From: Rhodopirellula sp.
GTDB taxonomy: Bacteria; Planctomycetota; Planctomycetia; Pirellulales; Pirellulaceae
Assembly (NCBI GenBank): GCA_002698965.1
Contig: PAAT01000162.1
Span: 13,415-77,414, forward strand
Length of the DNA stretch: 64,000 nt
Reading direction: 5' to 3'
Shown here: piece by piece, positions 8,237-17,147 of the stretch
Layout of the letters: each line of letters begins with the position of its first letter
Numbering within the stretch: position 1 is the stretch's first letter
Program-made: the position numbers and the translations under genes
Notes under the pieces: generated by a model
The model's database searches: none
What the model was told of the DNA's origin: nothing
What the model saw: only the letters and a program-made list of their open reading frames with translations

Positions 8237-8259
8237 GGGCAACTTAACAGACGACATAG

Positions 8260-8931
8260 ATGGTGGAATCTAAATCAAAAGGCGGTGGAGTGCCTATTAG
8301 GCCAATCCTTGCGATAACTATTAGCCTTGTGGTTTGTGGTCTAGTGGGTGGCTATCAGATCTTTGTAAATACGCTTCCTAAACGCGATGTCTCTGAGTTT
8401 GTGACGCTCGCAGCCCGAGGTGACTATACTGTTGAAGTCACACTTTCATTTGAAGCACGTGGGGATGCTTTTGATCCGACGGCTTTGCTCGTTCGGCTTG
8501 ACGGTAAAGACCTTCTGGAAAAGACGACGCCCTTGCCAGCAGGTGTACCGGTTAAAATTCATCCCGTTAAAGATCTCATCGTCGGCCTGAATGAACTGTT
8601 CATTCAGGTTGGCACGGGGGATAGCTCAACTTCTTCTGAAGTTGACGCACAGGACCCCTTTGCGGCAGCCGGGTTTGAAAATGATAGTCCTGTGCCTGCA
8701 GACTCGGCCCAGTCTTTTGGGATTGGTGAGGCCTCCGAAAAGAATCGTCAGAAGCAAGGCGTGGCGAAAGCAATTCGAGTGCGAATTCTTGACGGTCTTT
8801 CGGTGCTTGTGGAAAAAACATTGTGGTCGGAACCCGGCGAGACCATTAGCAGCGTCATTGTGCTGGATATCCCCGAAACTAACGACTCTGTTTCCACGGA
8901 TCCCGGCGAGCAAGACGATCACGATCACTAA
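8260..8931 (+). CDS. Unknown single-pass membrane protein inside the metal ABC operon
   Basis: A 223-residue protein that I do not recognise. It has a short basic N-terminal tail, one membrane segment at about residues 14-36, and then a soluble domain of about 185 residues predicted to face outwards. The middle part (about residues 125-165) is rich in D, S, A and E and looks disordered. The C terminus is D-D-H-D-H, which could bind metal. It lies between the binding-protein gene and the ATPase gene with gaps of 23 and 21 nt, so it is almost surely co-transcribed. It may help the importer, for example by tethering or by handing over metal, but nothing in the sequence proves this. Confidence 0.75.
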   Translation: MVESKSKGGGVPIRPILAITISLVVCGLVGGYQIFVNTLPKRDVSEFVTLAARGDYTVEVTLSFEARGDAFDPTALLVRLDGKDLLEKTTPLPAGVPVKIHPVKDLIVGLNELFIQVGTGDSSTSSEVDAQDPFAAAGFENDSPVPADSAQSFGIGEASEKNRQKQGVAKAIRVRILDGLSVLVEKTLWSEPGETISSVIVLDIPETNDSVSTDPGEQDDHDH

Positions 8932-8952
8932 TTCAATAAATTGTTGAGAGCT

Positions 8953-9723
8953 ATGAGCCAGGAATTACCCGCCATCGAAGTTAAGAACCTGACGGTCAGT
9001 TACGGCCCGGTTCCGGCATTGCTGGATGTGTCGCTGGCCATTAATCCAGGCCAGTTGGTGGGAATAATTGGGCCCAACGGTTCGGGTAAGTCGACTCTGC
9101 TCAAGTCACTTCTGGGATTTGTGAAGCCGGACTTTGGCGAAGTCCTGCTTTTTGGTGAGGATGCCGAAAAAGCAAAGGGCCGAGTAGCCTATGTACCGCA
9201 ACGAGGTAGCGTCGACTGGGATTTCCCGATCACGGTTCGGGAAGTTGCCTTGATGGGGCGGTATGGTAAGCAGCGTTGGTGGAAAGAACTGTCAGCCGAA
9301 GATCGTGATCTTGCTGATCATGCATTGGAGCAGGTCCGCATGGCGGATTTGCGTAACCGTCAAATCGGGCAATTGTCCGGCGGTCAACAGCAACGTGTTT
9401 TTATGGCTCGAGCGATCGCTCAGGGAGGCGATATTCTGTTATTGGATGAGCCTTTTGCCGGGGTGGATGCGGCCACGGAAAAGGCGATTTTGGACGTTCT
9501 CGAATCAACTCGCGAAACCGGACGAACCCTGGTAGTTGTGCATCATGATTTAGCAACGGCGTCAGAATACTTTGACTCACTTGTTCTTTTGAAACAGCGG
9601 TTGTTCGCTTTTGGAACTCCCCGTCAGGTATTGCACCCTGAATTGTTGAGTGAAGTTTACGAGGGGACATTGCGGATTTTTGCAAATCTTCAGCGTGACA
9701 AATCGACGGAAGGTGATGCGTAA
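8953..9723 (+). CDS. Metal ABC transporter ATP-binding protein
   Basis: The ATPase of the importer, 256 residues from the ATG at 8953. An in-frame TTG at 8941 is less likely because GAGAG precedes the ATG at good spacing. Walker A is G-P-N-G-S-G-K-S-T (residues 40-48). The ABC signature L-S-G-G-Q-Q-Q-R, Walker B I-L-L-L-D-E-P-F and the H-loop V-V-H-H-D-L are all present. The family is that of ZnuC/TroB/MntB. Its stop TAA shares its last base with the ATG of the permease gene (TAATG), so the two are translationally coupled. Confidence 0.95.
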   Translation: MSQELPAIEVKNLTVSYGPVPALLDVSLAINPGQLVGIIGPNGSGKSTLLKSLLGFVKPDFGEVLLFGEDAEKAKGRVAYVPQRGSVDWDFPITVREVALMGRYGKQRWWKELSAEDRDLADHALEQVRMADLRNRQIGQLSGGQQQRVFMARAIAQGGDILLLDEPFAGVDAATEKAILDVLESTRETGRTLVVVHHDLATASEYFDSLVLLKQRLFAFGTPRQVLHPELLSEVYEGTLRIFANLQRDKSTEGDA

Positions 9724-11237
9724 TGTACGATTGGCTTGTCGATCTCCATTTTGGTAGTCCTCACTTACTCAAGGCGTTGCTTACAGGCCTACTCGTGACG
9801 ACGGTTTGCAGTGTTATTGGCTGTTTTATTGTCTTGAAACGCACCTCATTTCTGGCCGATGCTTTAGCTCACTCCATGCTGGCTGGTGTGGTCGTTGGTT
9901 ATCTGTTTATGAAGCTTGTCTTTGGCAAGGAAGCGCATGCTCCGGCCATGCTTATTGGATCGATCATTTCCGGCATTATTACGGTCGCCATGATCGGGTT
10001 TGTGTCAAGGTTTTCGCGTGTCAAAGAAGATGCTGTGATCGGGATTATGTATACCGGCATCTTTGCATTTGGCGGCGTTCTGGTCTCTGTCTTTAGCCAG
10101 TATGTCCACATCGACTTGTTGCACTTTATCGTGGGACAGTTGTTGGGGGTTAGTGATCAGGACTTGTGGATGATGGCCATCGTGTCGGTGGTTGTCCTGT
10201 CCTTTATCGTATTAATGTTTCGTAGTTTACAGTTGGTTACATTTGACAGAGTTATGGCGGCATCGCTCGGAATGAATGTTATCCTGTTGGATTACATGTT
10301 AACGACCTGTACTGCGATGGTAGTGGTTACAGGGGTTCAGGTTGTCGGTGTTATTCAGGTCGTTGGCTTACTGATTGCCCCTGGCGCAACGGCTTATTTG
10401 CTTTGTGACCGGCTCAAGAATATGCTTTGGGTCTCATCTGTTTTCGGCTGGACAGGGTTTCTGATCGGTTATTTTCTTTCCGAAAAATTTGACGTCGCCC
10501 CAGGTGCAATGATTGTGGTGGTGTTAACAGCACAGTTCCTGTTGGTATTTCTTGTGGCTCCTCGGTACGGCCTGTTAGCCGATTTTCAACGGCGTATGAA
10601 GGCGATCCCCCAGCAAGTTGTGGAAGATATTCTTGGCGTGATTTTGCGTGCAGAAAAGGAGCGTTGCGGCATCGATGATTTGATGCAGCATACGGAATAT
10701 AAATCCGATCGGATTCGTAAAGCAGTCAATTCCATGGTGAGGCAGGAATGGTTGTGTTTTGAAGAAGGTATGGTCTCGTTTACGGATCAAGGGCGTATAC
10801 ATGCTCGCCGATTGTTAAGAGCACACCGTTTGTGGGAAACCTATTTGCAACATCTGGGAGTTGCCGAAGAAGAGCTTCATGAAAGAGCCCATGTCCTGGA
10901 GCATCTCCATGATGAAGAGGCTGTTGATTACCTCGATGATAAACTCGGCCACCCTTTGACAGACCCTCACGGTGCTGAAATTCCTGAAGACTTCGAACAC
11001 CTTGTTTCAGGTGAAATAATGACACTTGCTATTTTGCGAGAAGGTCATACCGGAGAAGTCGTGAGTGTCGGGGAGTTGATTGTCGATCCCGTTGCTGTTG
11101 GCGACAAAGTAACAGTCGGTGCGCGAGAGAATGATTCACAAACGTGGGTTGTTGCCATCACAAAATCCGACGGGCAGTCAGCAGAACATCGCTTCAATCA
11201 CGAGGAAGCAGATGATATTAGTATTCGGCTTGACTAA
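9723..11237 (+). CDS. Metal ABC permease fused to a DtxR/MntR-type metal-sensing repressor (YtgCR-like)
   Basis: A 504-residue two-part protein. Residues 1-285 form an ABC-3 family permease with about eight helices, including the G-x-x-x-x-P-G-A block near 211-222. Residues 297-360 form a winged helix-turn-helix. Residues 361-412 form the dimer and metal domain of the DtxR family, and the rest may be a small FeoA/SH3-like end. Ligand positions match DtxR: H368 (H79), E372 (E83), H386 (H98), H390 (C102), E393 (E105), H394 (H106), so His replaces the Cys. Chlamydia YtgCR has the same order, and its repressor half is released by proteolysis. No second permease gene is present. Whether cleavage occurs here is unknown. 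Confidence 0.92.
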   Translation: MYDWLVDLHFGSPHLLKALLTGLLVTTVCSVIGCFIVLKRTSFLADALAHSMLAGVVVGYLFMKLVFGKEAHAPAMLIGSIISGIITVAMIGFVSRFSRVKEDAVIGIMYTGIFAFGGVLVSVFSQYVHIDLLHFIVGQLLGVSDQDLWMMAIVSVVVLSFIVLMFRSLQLVTFDRVMAASLGMNVILLDYMLTTCTAMVVVTGVQVVGVIQVVGLLIAPGATAYLLCDRLKNMLWVSSVFGWTGFLIGYFLSEKFDVAPGAMIVVVLTAQFLLVFLVAPRYGLLADFQRRMKAIPQQVVEDILGVILRAEKERCGIDDLMQHTEYKSDRIRKAVNSMVRQEWLCFEEGMVSFTDQGRIHARRLLRAHRLWETYLQHLGVAEEELHERAHVLEHLHDEEAVDYLDDKLGHPLTDPHGAEIPEDFEHLVSGEIMTLAILREGHTGEVVSVGELIVDPVAVGDKVTVGARENDSQTWVVAITKSDGQSAEHRFNHEEADDISIRLD

Positions 11238-11514
11238 TATCTTGATCATCCTGCTCTGAAGATTCTGCTGCTGTATCTTCATTTCCTCCGCCCTCGTTGG
11301 TGGGAGGAGGGGTTTCGAGTAATTCGATAGCAATCGCTTCGTCGGCTGCTGGAACATAAAGCCGAAACCCTTTACTCAGTGTAATTCCCGAAAAGGCTCC
11401 GCCGGCGTCATCACCCATCACCGTGGTGACGAGTCCGTTGGCACGCAAGTATTCTGCTGCGATGAGCGCTTCAGTTTGGCTGAAAAACGTAGCAACTTTG
11501 ACTGAGGAGGGCAT
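11218..11514 (-). CDS. DUF2007-type small protein
   Basis: A 98-residue protein. The first 70 residues fit the DUF2007 'putative signal transducing protein' fold: V-K-V-A-T-F-F-S-Q-T-E-A, a helix with A-A-E-Y-L-R-A-N-G, then G-F-R-L-Y-V-P and a closing E-A-I-A-I-E-L-L. The tail is acidic and Gln-rich and looks disordered. The 3' end overlaps that of the permease-repressor gene by 20 nt in convergent orientation, so its tail codons are antisense to the last codons of that gene. Function unknown. Confidence 0.8.
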   Translation of the reverse strand: MPSSVKVATFFSQTEALIAAEYLRANGLVTTVMGDDAGGAFSGITLSKGFRLYVPAADEAIAIELLETPPPTNEGGGNEDTAAESSEQDDQDISQAEY

Positions 11515-11597
11515 GACAGACTCTACTTATGCTAGGGAGGGCAGTGTGGTTTTTACTAACTGAATTATAGGGGCTGTATTCGTTAAAGGGTAATCAA

Positions 11598-12467
11598 CTA
11601 ACTCTCGATTAGCCCACGCAGTACCTTCAGATTAGCAGCATCCCAACTTATTCCCTCGTATTCACCATCCGCATCCCCTTTAGCGGTTTCCAGATACATG
11701 GGGACATCGTCGAACCGAGGATCATTAACCAGAAATCTGAAAGGGGCGAGGCCCATATGCCCAAGGCCAATATGTTCATGCCGATCTTTGCGACTGGCAA
11801 ATTCCTTTTTACTGTCGTTGAGATGGAAGGCTTTCATCTTTTCCAGACCAATCAGCTTATCGAATGTTTCCCAGATATCGTGGTATGACGCTTCGTCACA
11901 CAAATTATATCCTGCTGCAAACATGTGACATGTATCAGCACAGATGCCGACGAGATCAGGATTTTGACACTGTTCAATCATTTCTGCCAGTTGTTCGAAG
12001 TTCCAGCCAAGGTTGGTTCCCTGACCAGCAGTAGTTTCCAGTAAACACTGACTGGAGATCCCTTTCGTCTGACGATGGACTTCGTTTAAGGCTTCGGCAA
12101 TTCGACTTATCCCCTCCGCTTCCGTACTTGTGGTAAACGAACCGGGGTGAATAACAACGTAGGGGATTCGTAGTTGATCGGCGCGTTGTAATTCGATGAT
12201 GAATGCATCGATGGATTTTCTCCAAAGCTCGTCTTTCGGAGATCCCATGTTAATCAGGTAGGATGCGTGCGATAACGTATGCGTGATATTGTGGGTATCG
12301 AGTTGTTCATGAAATCGCTCAACATCTTCGTCCGTAATCAGCTTTGCTTTCCACTGGTTATTGTTCTTAGTGAAGAGTTGAACACAGTCACAGGTTTCCT
12401 GAGCGCCGCTGGCGATAGCCTTGTAATAACCACCTGCGATGGACATGTGGGCTCCAAGAATTGTCAT
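11598..12467 (-). CDS. nfo: Deoxyribonuclease IV (AP endonuclease)
   Basis: Cleaves the backbone at abasic sites in DNA and repairs blocked 3' ends; a TIM barrel with three zinc ions. The 289 residues match the family. The N terminus G-A-H-M-S-I-A-G-G is typical. Metal ligands are visible in the blocks L-L-E-T-T-A-G-Q-G, F-H-L-N-D-S-K, D-R-H-E-H-I-G-L-G and Y-L-E-T-A-K-G. Its start overlaps the stop of the gene at 12464 by 4 nt (ATGA). A second base-excision gene, nth, lies at 32111. Confidence 0.96.
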   Translation of the reverse strand: MTILGAHMSIAGGYYKAIASGAQETCDCVQLFTKNNNQWKAKLITDEDVERFHEQLDTHNITHTLSHASYLINMGSPKDELWRKSIDAFIIELQRADQLRIPYVVIHPGSFTTSTEAEGISRIAEALNEVHRQTKGISSQCLLETTAGQGTNLGWNFEQLAEMIEQCQNPDLVGICADTCHMFAAGYNLCDEASYHDIWETFDKLIGLEKMKAFHLNDSKKEFASRKDRHEHIGLGHMGLAPFRFLVNDPRFDDVPMYLETAKGDADGEYEGISWDAANLKVLRGLIES

Positions 12468-13081
12468 GCTTCTTCTTCCTGATCAGGCAGTGTTTCAGAT
12501 TGAGTGCTCGACTCTGACTTGGTGTTTAGCGAATCCACATCAAATGCGGTGTAATTCGGGGCGTAACGCTGAAAGGCTTCATCAGGGGATAGGTTATAGA
12601 TAACATCCCCGCGCGTGGCCCAGTTGTCTCCCGTATGAACAAATAAGGCGGAGCCGACACGTAGGTTGCTAACAGCCTCCATGTCTTCCATGGGCCCTCC
12701 CTCAATGGCTTCGAAGCTAATGACCACCGGTACCAGTGCATGAAGATTTAGGGAGTGATTTTCGACAACAAACAACATGGTGCTTTCAAAATCACAGGTT
12801 TTCCAACGCAGTCCCCGGGGACGACCTGATTCACTGCAGACCTTGAAGAACGTTTCCTCTAGAACCTTACGAGATTGCTCAAATTCGTTGACCTGCACTC
12901 GATAGTCAGGTGCTGTTGTGGAGGCTGGAGGTAAGTCAGGCTCTTTAGCAATAGGTGGCTGCAGCCAGGCAGACGGGTCTGCGTGGTAAGGCGTCGTTTC
13001 GTTCTTCCGGGCAATAATATAAAACGTAATCGTGAGGAAGAGAATACCCGCAACGACAGTAAGAATGATGGGAAGGCCCAT
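12464..13081 (-). CDS. Unknown protein with N-terminal membrane anchor
   Basis: A 205-residue protein that I do not recognise. One membrane helix lies at about residues 4-23, followed by a proline-rich linker (about 30-65) and a mixed alpha/beta domain that contains the segments F-E-A-I-E-G-G-P-M-E-D and G-D-V-I-Y-N-L-S-P-D-E-A. The C-terminal 25 residues are Ser/Thr/Glu-rich. It overlaps nfo by 4 nt and is thus co-translated with a DNA repair enzyme, although it is itself membrane-bound. Function cannot be inferred. Confidence 0.75.
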   Translation of the reverse strand: MGLPIILTVVAGILFLTITFYIIARKNETTPYHADPSAWLQPPIAKEPDLPPASTTAPDYRVQVNEFEQSRKVLEETFFKVCSESGRPRGLRWKTCDFESTMLFVVENHSLNLHALVPVVISFEAIEGGPMEDMEAVSNLRVGSALFVHTGDNWATRGDVIYNLSPDEAFQRYAPNYTAFDVDSLNTKSESSTQSETLPDQEEEA

Positions 13082-13119
13082 GTGGTCACTTTCAATAAGC
13101 AGTGAGCGTTACCAGACGT

Positions 13120-13719
13120 TTATTCCGAAGCATCCGCCGAATCTTGTTGGTTGAGTACTTTCAGGAGGCTGGAGATCCACGCCGGATGTGCCGGCCAGGC
13201 TGGAGCAGTGACAAGATTGCCATCAATATGGGCATTGTCGAAAGTGGCAGCCGTTTCAATGTACGTTCCGCCACTGAGGGTGACTTCTGGTGCCACCGCT
13301 GGATAGCAGCTAATGCTACGTCCGTTAAGAATGCCAGCCGTGGCCAGAATCTGGGCTCCGTGACAAATGGCAGCGATAGGCTTTGCAGCATCGTTATAAC
13401 GACGAACAAGGTCCAATACTCGTTGGTCAAGTCGCAGGTATTCCGGGGCTCGGCCACCGGGAATCACCAGGGCATCATAGTCTCTGTTGATAGCTTCAGA
13501 GAAATCAATGGTGATTCCAAAGTTATGCCCGACCTTTTCGGAGTAAGTCTGGTCCCCTTCGAAATCGTGAATAGCCGTTTTAACCGTATCACCGGCAGAC
13601 TTGTCAGGGCAGCATGTGTCGACATGATGTCCCACCATTAGCAGCATTTGGAAAGGCACCATCGCTTCGTAATCTTCGACGAAGTCACCTACCAACATTA
13701 AGATCCGCTTACCAATCAT
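13120..13719 (-). CDS. DJ-1/PfpI family protein
   Basis: A 199-residue flavodoxin-like protein of the DJ-1/PfpI superfamily. The nucleophile elbow is A-I-C119-H120-G-A-Q, and an acidic residue near 15 (F-V-E-D-Y) is in the usual place. The block [10 protein letters not shown] at about 85-94 is typical of PfpI-like proteins. Members act as glyoxalases, deglycases or proteases, and this cannot be settled here. It follows the 983-residue protein gene by only 17 nt on the same strand. A second paralogue of the superfamily lies at 54154. Confidence 0.88.
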   Translation of the reverse strand: MIGKRILMLVGDFVEDYEAMVPFQMLLMVGHHVDTCCPDKSAGDTVKTAIHDFEGDQTYSEKVGHNFGITIDFSEAINRDYDALVIPGGRAPEYLRLDQRVLDLVRRYNDAAKPIAAICHGAQILATAGILNGRSISCYPAVAPEVTLSGGTYIETAATFDNAHIDGNLVTAPAWPAHPAWISSLLKVLNQQDSADASE

Positions 13720-13736
13720 GTTATTCTTTCTCTGCT

Positions 13737-16688
13737 CTACTGATCCGTGGGTGCCTGCGGGATCTTGTAGTCATATTCTTTTTGTAACAGAGCAATAAAC
13801 CCACGTGATAATTGGGTGACGATTCCTCCACCTTGTTGTGAGCGATACATGTTGTCGGTCGCTAAAGCCGTTGGCCCCATGGTAATACTTCCCATACCAC
13901 CCATGGCTGGGACCCGACCATCTGCCAGATAGCGTACCAACTGTCCGAATTCAGCCGGGGCGAAAAAGTTCATTGGCAATGAAGGGTCGTTCGCCGAGGG
14001 GCTATATTCCATTTTGCGAATGACGTAGACCTTATTTCCCGTGGTAGCAGTAAATGCTCGTGCAGTGTTTACCTGCATGGATTGAAACATCTCGATTTTA
14101 GATAAATCGTCGATATCAGATATGGTAACTGTCGGTCGTAGCTCTTTTCGTTCAATCGGGGCCGGCTCTTCGGTGTTGTCAGTCGATTCACCTTGGTTTT
14201 CAGAATCAGCGCCTTCGGTATCAAGCTCCGGTTGTGGTGTCTCAATTATTTCGGTAACTACTTCCGACTTCTGTAGCGACGCTAATTCAACCCCGCCTTG
14301 TTGTAGATTGAATTGGGAAAGTGTGAACATACTGGTTGGGAATGTCGTGTAGTGGTCATAGGCCTCATTTTCGCTGGGCGATAATAAGTCTTTGAGAGAT
14401 TTATCCACCCCATCCGGATAGTCCTCAGCCTTCCCTCGAGCGAGCTCCTGAGTATCACCCAGAGCCGTTCGCTTTTTCCAGCTTTGAATGGTGTTTTTGC
14501 GGATGTCAGCGTTCTCTAGTCCGGCATTAAAATCAGATTCTTTCGTTTGTATCACTTGCCAGAAGATATAGGTATGACTCTGGTAGGAGTCTGTCTCGTG
14601 CGGTGCTAACAGATCATTATCCAAAAAGAGCTCGCTGTCTGATGAAGTTCCCGGACCACCGTGAGCTTTATAACCCGTCCGTACTAGTTTTACCCAGGAT
14701 GGGGTTGAATCATCCCATGGCAAACCGAAATCAACGGCATCGGGATTGCGTCCTGCAATAGCTTGGCCATAGGCAGCAGAAATCGGCTGATCAGTCTGGC
14801 CACTGACAACAAGTACGATTTGTTCTGCTTCCACAGAGTCTTCATTTTCAGTATTCTCCGTCATCACACCTTCCGCGGACTTGTTGATTTCAGCCAAGAG
14901 TCGAGTTATTTCGGCTTCAGCCGCCGCTCTGATCTTCTCAGCATCTTTCGCTTCATTTTGGTCTAATGCCTTGGCTAGTTTCTCTATTTGTGTCTGATTG
15001 TTTCCATCCTCTGCACTAGCGAATGCATTCATCGCTTCGGTCAGTTTTAGTTTGTCAGCATCCAGTAATTGCTTCTTCTTTTCAAATTTTGATGTTCGAA
15101 TAAATTCATCACGGACTTCTTCCTTAACCTCCTCAAAGGGTTTGTAGGTTTTGGGTGGTTCCGGCACGATATTAGGTTCAAGGGGAATCGGAGTGTCCAG
15201 AACTGAGAGATCTTCGACTGGTTCTGCCGGGGTTTCGTTATCTTCCATGTCCTCTTTGTCCCCGTTTTCTTCGGCAGAATCAGACGGGGAGGCGTCGGTA
15301 GCTTTCACCTCTGAATTCGCAGGCTTTTCTTCGGGTGTCTTTTCCTCTTGATCCTGGAACAATACTAAGCAGTCATCGGCTTCTTCTTCATTTTCTTTTT
15401 TGCTTTCCTCGGCTGCCGGATCATCTTCAGTACCTGCGGCCTCATCATCAGTATCTTCCTCTTCGGTTTCACTAGATGATTCTGCGGGTGCTGGGCTTTC
15501 GTCCGCTTCTTTTTCTAATTGATCTAGAATTTCATCAGGAGCAACGTACTGTTCGATATTGGTTTCGTAATAGTTTTTTAACTCTTCTTCGGTAACACTT
15601 GCTTCAAGTTGGACCTGAGCGAGGCGGTCATAGGCGTCTTCGTTGAAGGCGACATATTGATAGCCGAACTTACGGGGGGTGCGAATACCAAATGCGTGGA
15701 ATCCTTGGTTGTTAATTTCAAGGATATTAAGCCTGCCCTGGTTGTTATAGATTGAATTTAAGCCCGTTTCGTCGACAAAATATTCGTTCAACGCGTCGAA
15801 TGTTTCTTTGAGTTCACCATCCGAAGGTTCGCTTGTTTCACTTAGGTTGACAGGCATCTCGACGATTTCAAACTGATGTTTTTCGGTCAACAGTTTGTGA
15901 GTGACTGCGCGGTCTGAGATGTTAGGGGTTAGCGGAATGCCGGTATCTGCCAAACGCTGTAGTTTACGGGCAGACACATAGGGGATTAACTTTTCAGCGA
16001 TTTCGTCGATGGTGAGTTGTTCCCCAAATGCAGATTCTTTGGCTGATTTGATTTGTTCCGTCGTGTTGAACTTGTAGAGATTTTCATCGATGTGCTCAAC
16101 AATAGCTTCGGTGGTGATTCCCATGCCATGCTTATAGGCGATCGTCGAGAGGAATTTAACCGTGACAGGATCGCTGGGGGCACCGGCGATTTGCCAGGGG
16201 TCGGCGATTTGTAGCTGTTTCATCCGAGCATTTTGAAATGCGTTGAAATCAGGCGTTTCACCTTGCATGAAATCTTTTGTATTGTAGGTGACTGCGTTGG
16301 TCACGAGTTCAGAATAGAAATACTGCAGGCGTTGACCCTCTTCCTGCATTCGAATTGCTTCGGCCCGAGTGATTTCACCACCGCGCCAGGTGGCGAGGAC
16401 GTCAGAAGCTCCGTCGATCGTACCGCCTCCTGGACCGCCCTGAATAGCGGCGTAGTAAGCCGGACCAACGACGAATGCCAGAACGGCGATGATTGTCAGG
16501 GCAGAGTATGTTGCAATTTTATACTTCGCAACGAAATTGAAGATACCACGGCCCTCATCATAGGTACCCTTGTCTTTCATTTCCTGGATATGCGCATCGC
16601 GTCTATCTTGCTCCTGCTGTTTTAAATCCTGGATTTTTTTGTTCTTTTCGCGGCCGTAAATACGGTTGGGGCGTTTTGCTTTTGACAT
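13737..16688 (-). CDS. Large membrane-anchored acidic protein, SurA/PpiD-like architecture
   Basis: A protein of 983 residues from the ATG at 16688. An in-frame upstream ATG at 16904 would add 72 residues unlike a coding N terminus. The start is basic with a charged coil (about residues 10-45), then one membrane helix (about 57-80), then a long outside part. Residues about 90-330 resemble the N-terminal chaperone region of SurA/PpiD peptidyl-prolyl isomerase-like proteins. A very acidic Glu/Asp/Pro/Ser-rich stretch of over 120 residues (about 415-540) follows. A helical region and a second acidic linker (about 830-870) come next. A folding role at the membrane is possible but unproven, and I cannot point to an intact isomerase domain. 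Confidence 0.7.
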   Translation of the reverse strand: MSKAKRPNRIYGREKNKKIQDLKQQEQDRRDAHIQEMKDKGTYDEGRGIFNFVAKYKIATYSALTIIAVLAFVVGPAYYAAIQGGPGGGTIDGASDVLATWRGGEITRAEAIRMQEEGQRLQYFYSELVTNAVTYNTKDFMQGETPDFNAFQNARMKQLQIADPWQIAGAPSDPVTVKFLSTIAYKHGMGITTEAIVEHIDENLYKFNTTEQIKSAKESAFGEQLTIDEIAEKLIPYVSARKLQRLADTGIPLTPNISDRAVTHKLLTEKHQFEIVEMPVNLSETSEPSDGELKETFDALNEYFVDETGLNSIYNNQGRLNILEINNQGFHAFGIRTPRKFGYQYVAFNEDAYDRLAQVQLEASVTEEELKNYYETNIEQYVAPDEILDQLEKEADESPAPAESSSETEEEDTDDEAAGTEDDPAAEESKKENEEEADDCLVLFQDQEEKTPEEKPANSEVKATDASPSDSAEENGDKEDMEDNETPAEPVEDLSVLDTPIPLEPNIVPEPPKTYKPFEEVKEEVRDEFIRTSKFEKKKQLLDADKLKLTEAMNAFASAEDGNNQTQIEKLAKALDQNEAKDAEKIRAAAEAEITRLLAEINKSAEGVMTENTENEDSVEAEQIVLVVSGQTDQPISAAYGQAIAGRNPDAVDFGLPWDDSTPSWVKLVRTGYKAHGGPGTSSDSELFLDNDLLAPHETDSYQSHTYIFWQVIQTKESDFNAGLENADIRKNTIQSWKKRTALGDTQELARGKAEDYPDGVDKSLKDLLSPSENEAYDHYTTFPTSMFTLSQFNLQQGGVELASLQKSEVVTEIIETPQPELDTEGADSENQGESTDNTEEPAPIERKELRPTVTISDIDDLSKIEMFQSMQVNTARAFTATTGNKVYVIRKMEYSPSANDPSLPMNFFAPAEFGQLVRYLADGRVPAMGGMGSITMGPTALATDNMYRSQQGGGIVTQLSRGFIALLQKEYDYKIPQAPTDQ

Positions 16689-17080
16689 GATCCGTTCATC
16701 CCACCAATGTGAAGATGCTTTATTTTGCCTTGACAGATAAAAGTAACGTCTTAATGATTCCTCTAGGGAGAGATTACTTAGTGCAACACGACATCTAGCC
16801 CTGATGGGGGTTGCGACTAAATTTATTTCTCCCTTCCACCGTCCGTTTTCACAAACGGGTAAACCACTAATTTTAGGGCGATTTGAGGTAAATATAAACC
16901 CCAATGTTTCCTGTTGATACTAGTAATATAGCGTTGTTTGGAGTGTTGCGCCGATAGTAGGCAACGAACATATTTGTTCAACTAGTGCCGTTTATGACGA
17001 TGCTAGGCATTACAACGGAAGTGTAGACGAATTTTACTCTTATGATGCTGAGCAGAATTTTTGCTGATATTTAAGTCTAG

Positions 17081-17098
17081 ACATGTAGTTTTACATGT
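17081..17098. repeat. Palindrome upstream of topA
   Basis: ACATGTA and TACATGT form 7-bp arms around a 4-nt centre, ending 49 nt before the topA start. It could be an operator or chance. Nothing else in the window repeats it. Confidence 0.35.
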
Positions 17099-17147
17099 TG
17101 ATCCGCGGATTTATTACAAAACCAACTTTCATTTATAACTTCATCCC

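Noticed and set aside
7328-11237. Assignment of the importer as a dedicated zinc system (ZnuABC)
   Set aside because: No His-rich loop in the binding protein, the H-H-H-D ligand set is that of TroA, and the permease carries a DtxR/MntR-like domain instead of a Zur link.
15151-15351. A Ser/Gly-rich plus-strand frame
   Set aside because: It is the antisense shadow of the Glu/Asp-rich stretch of the 983-residue protein.
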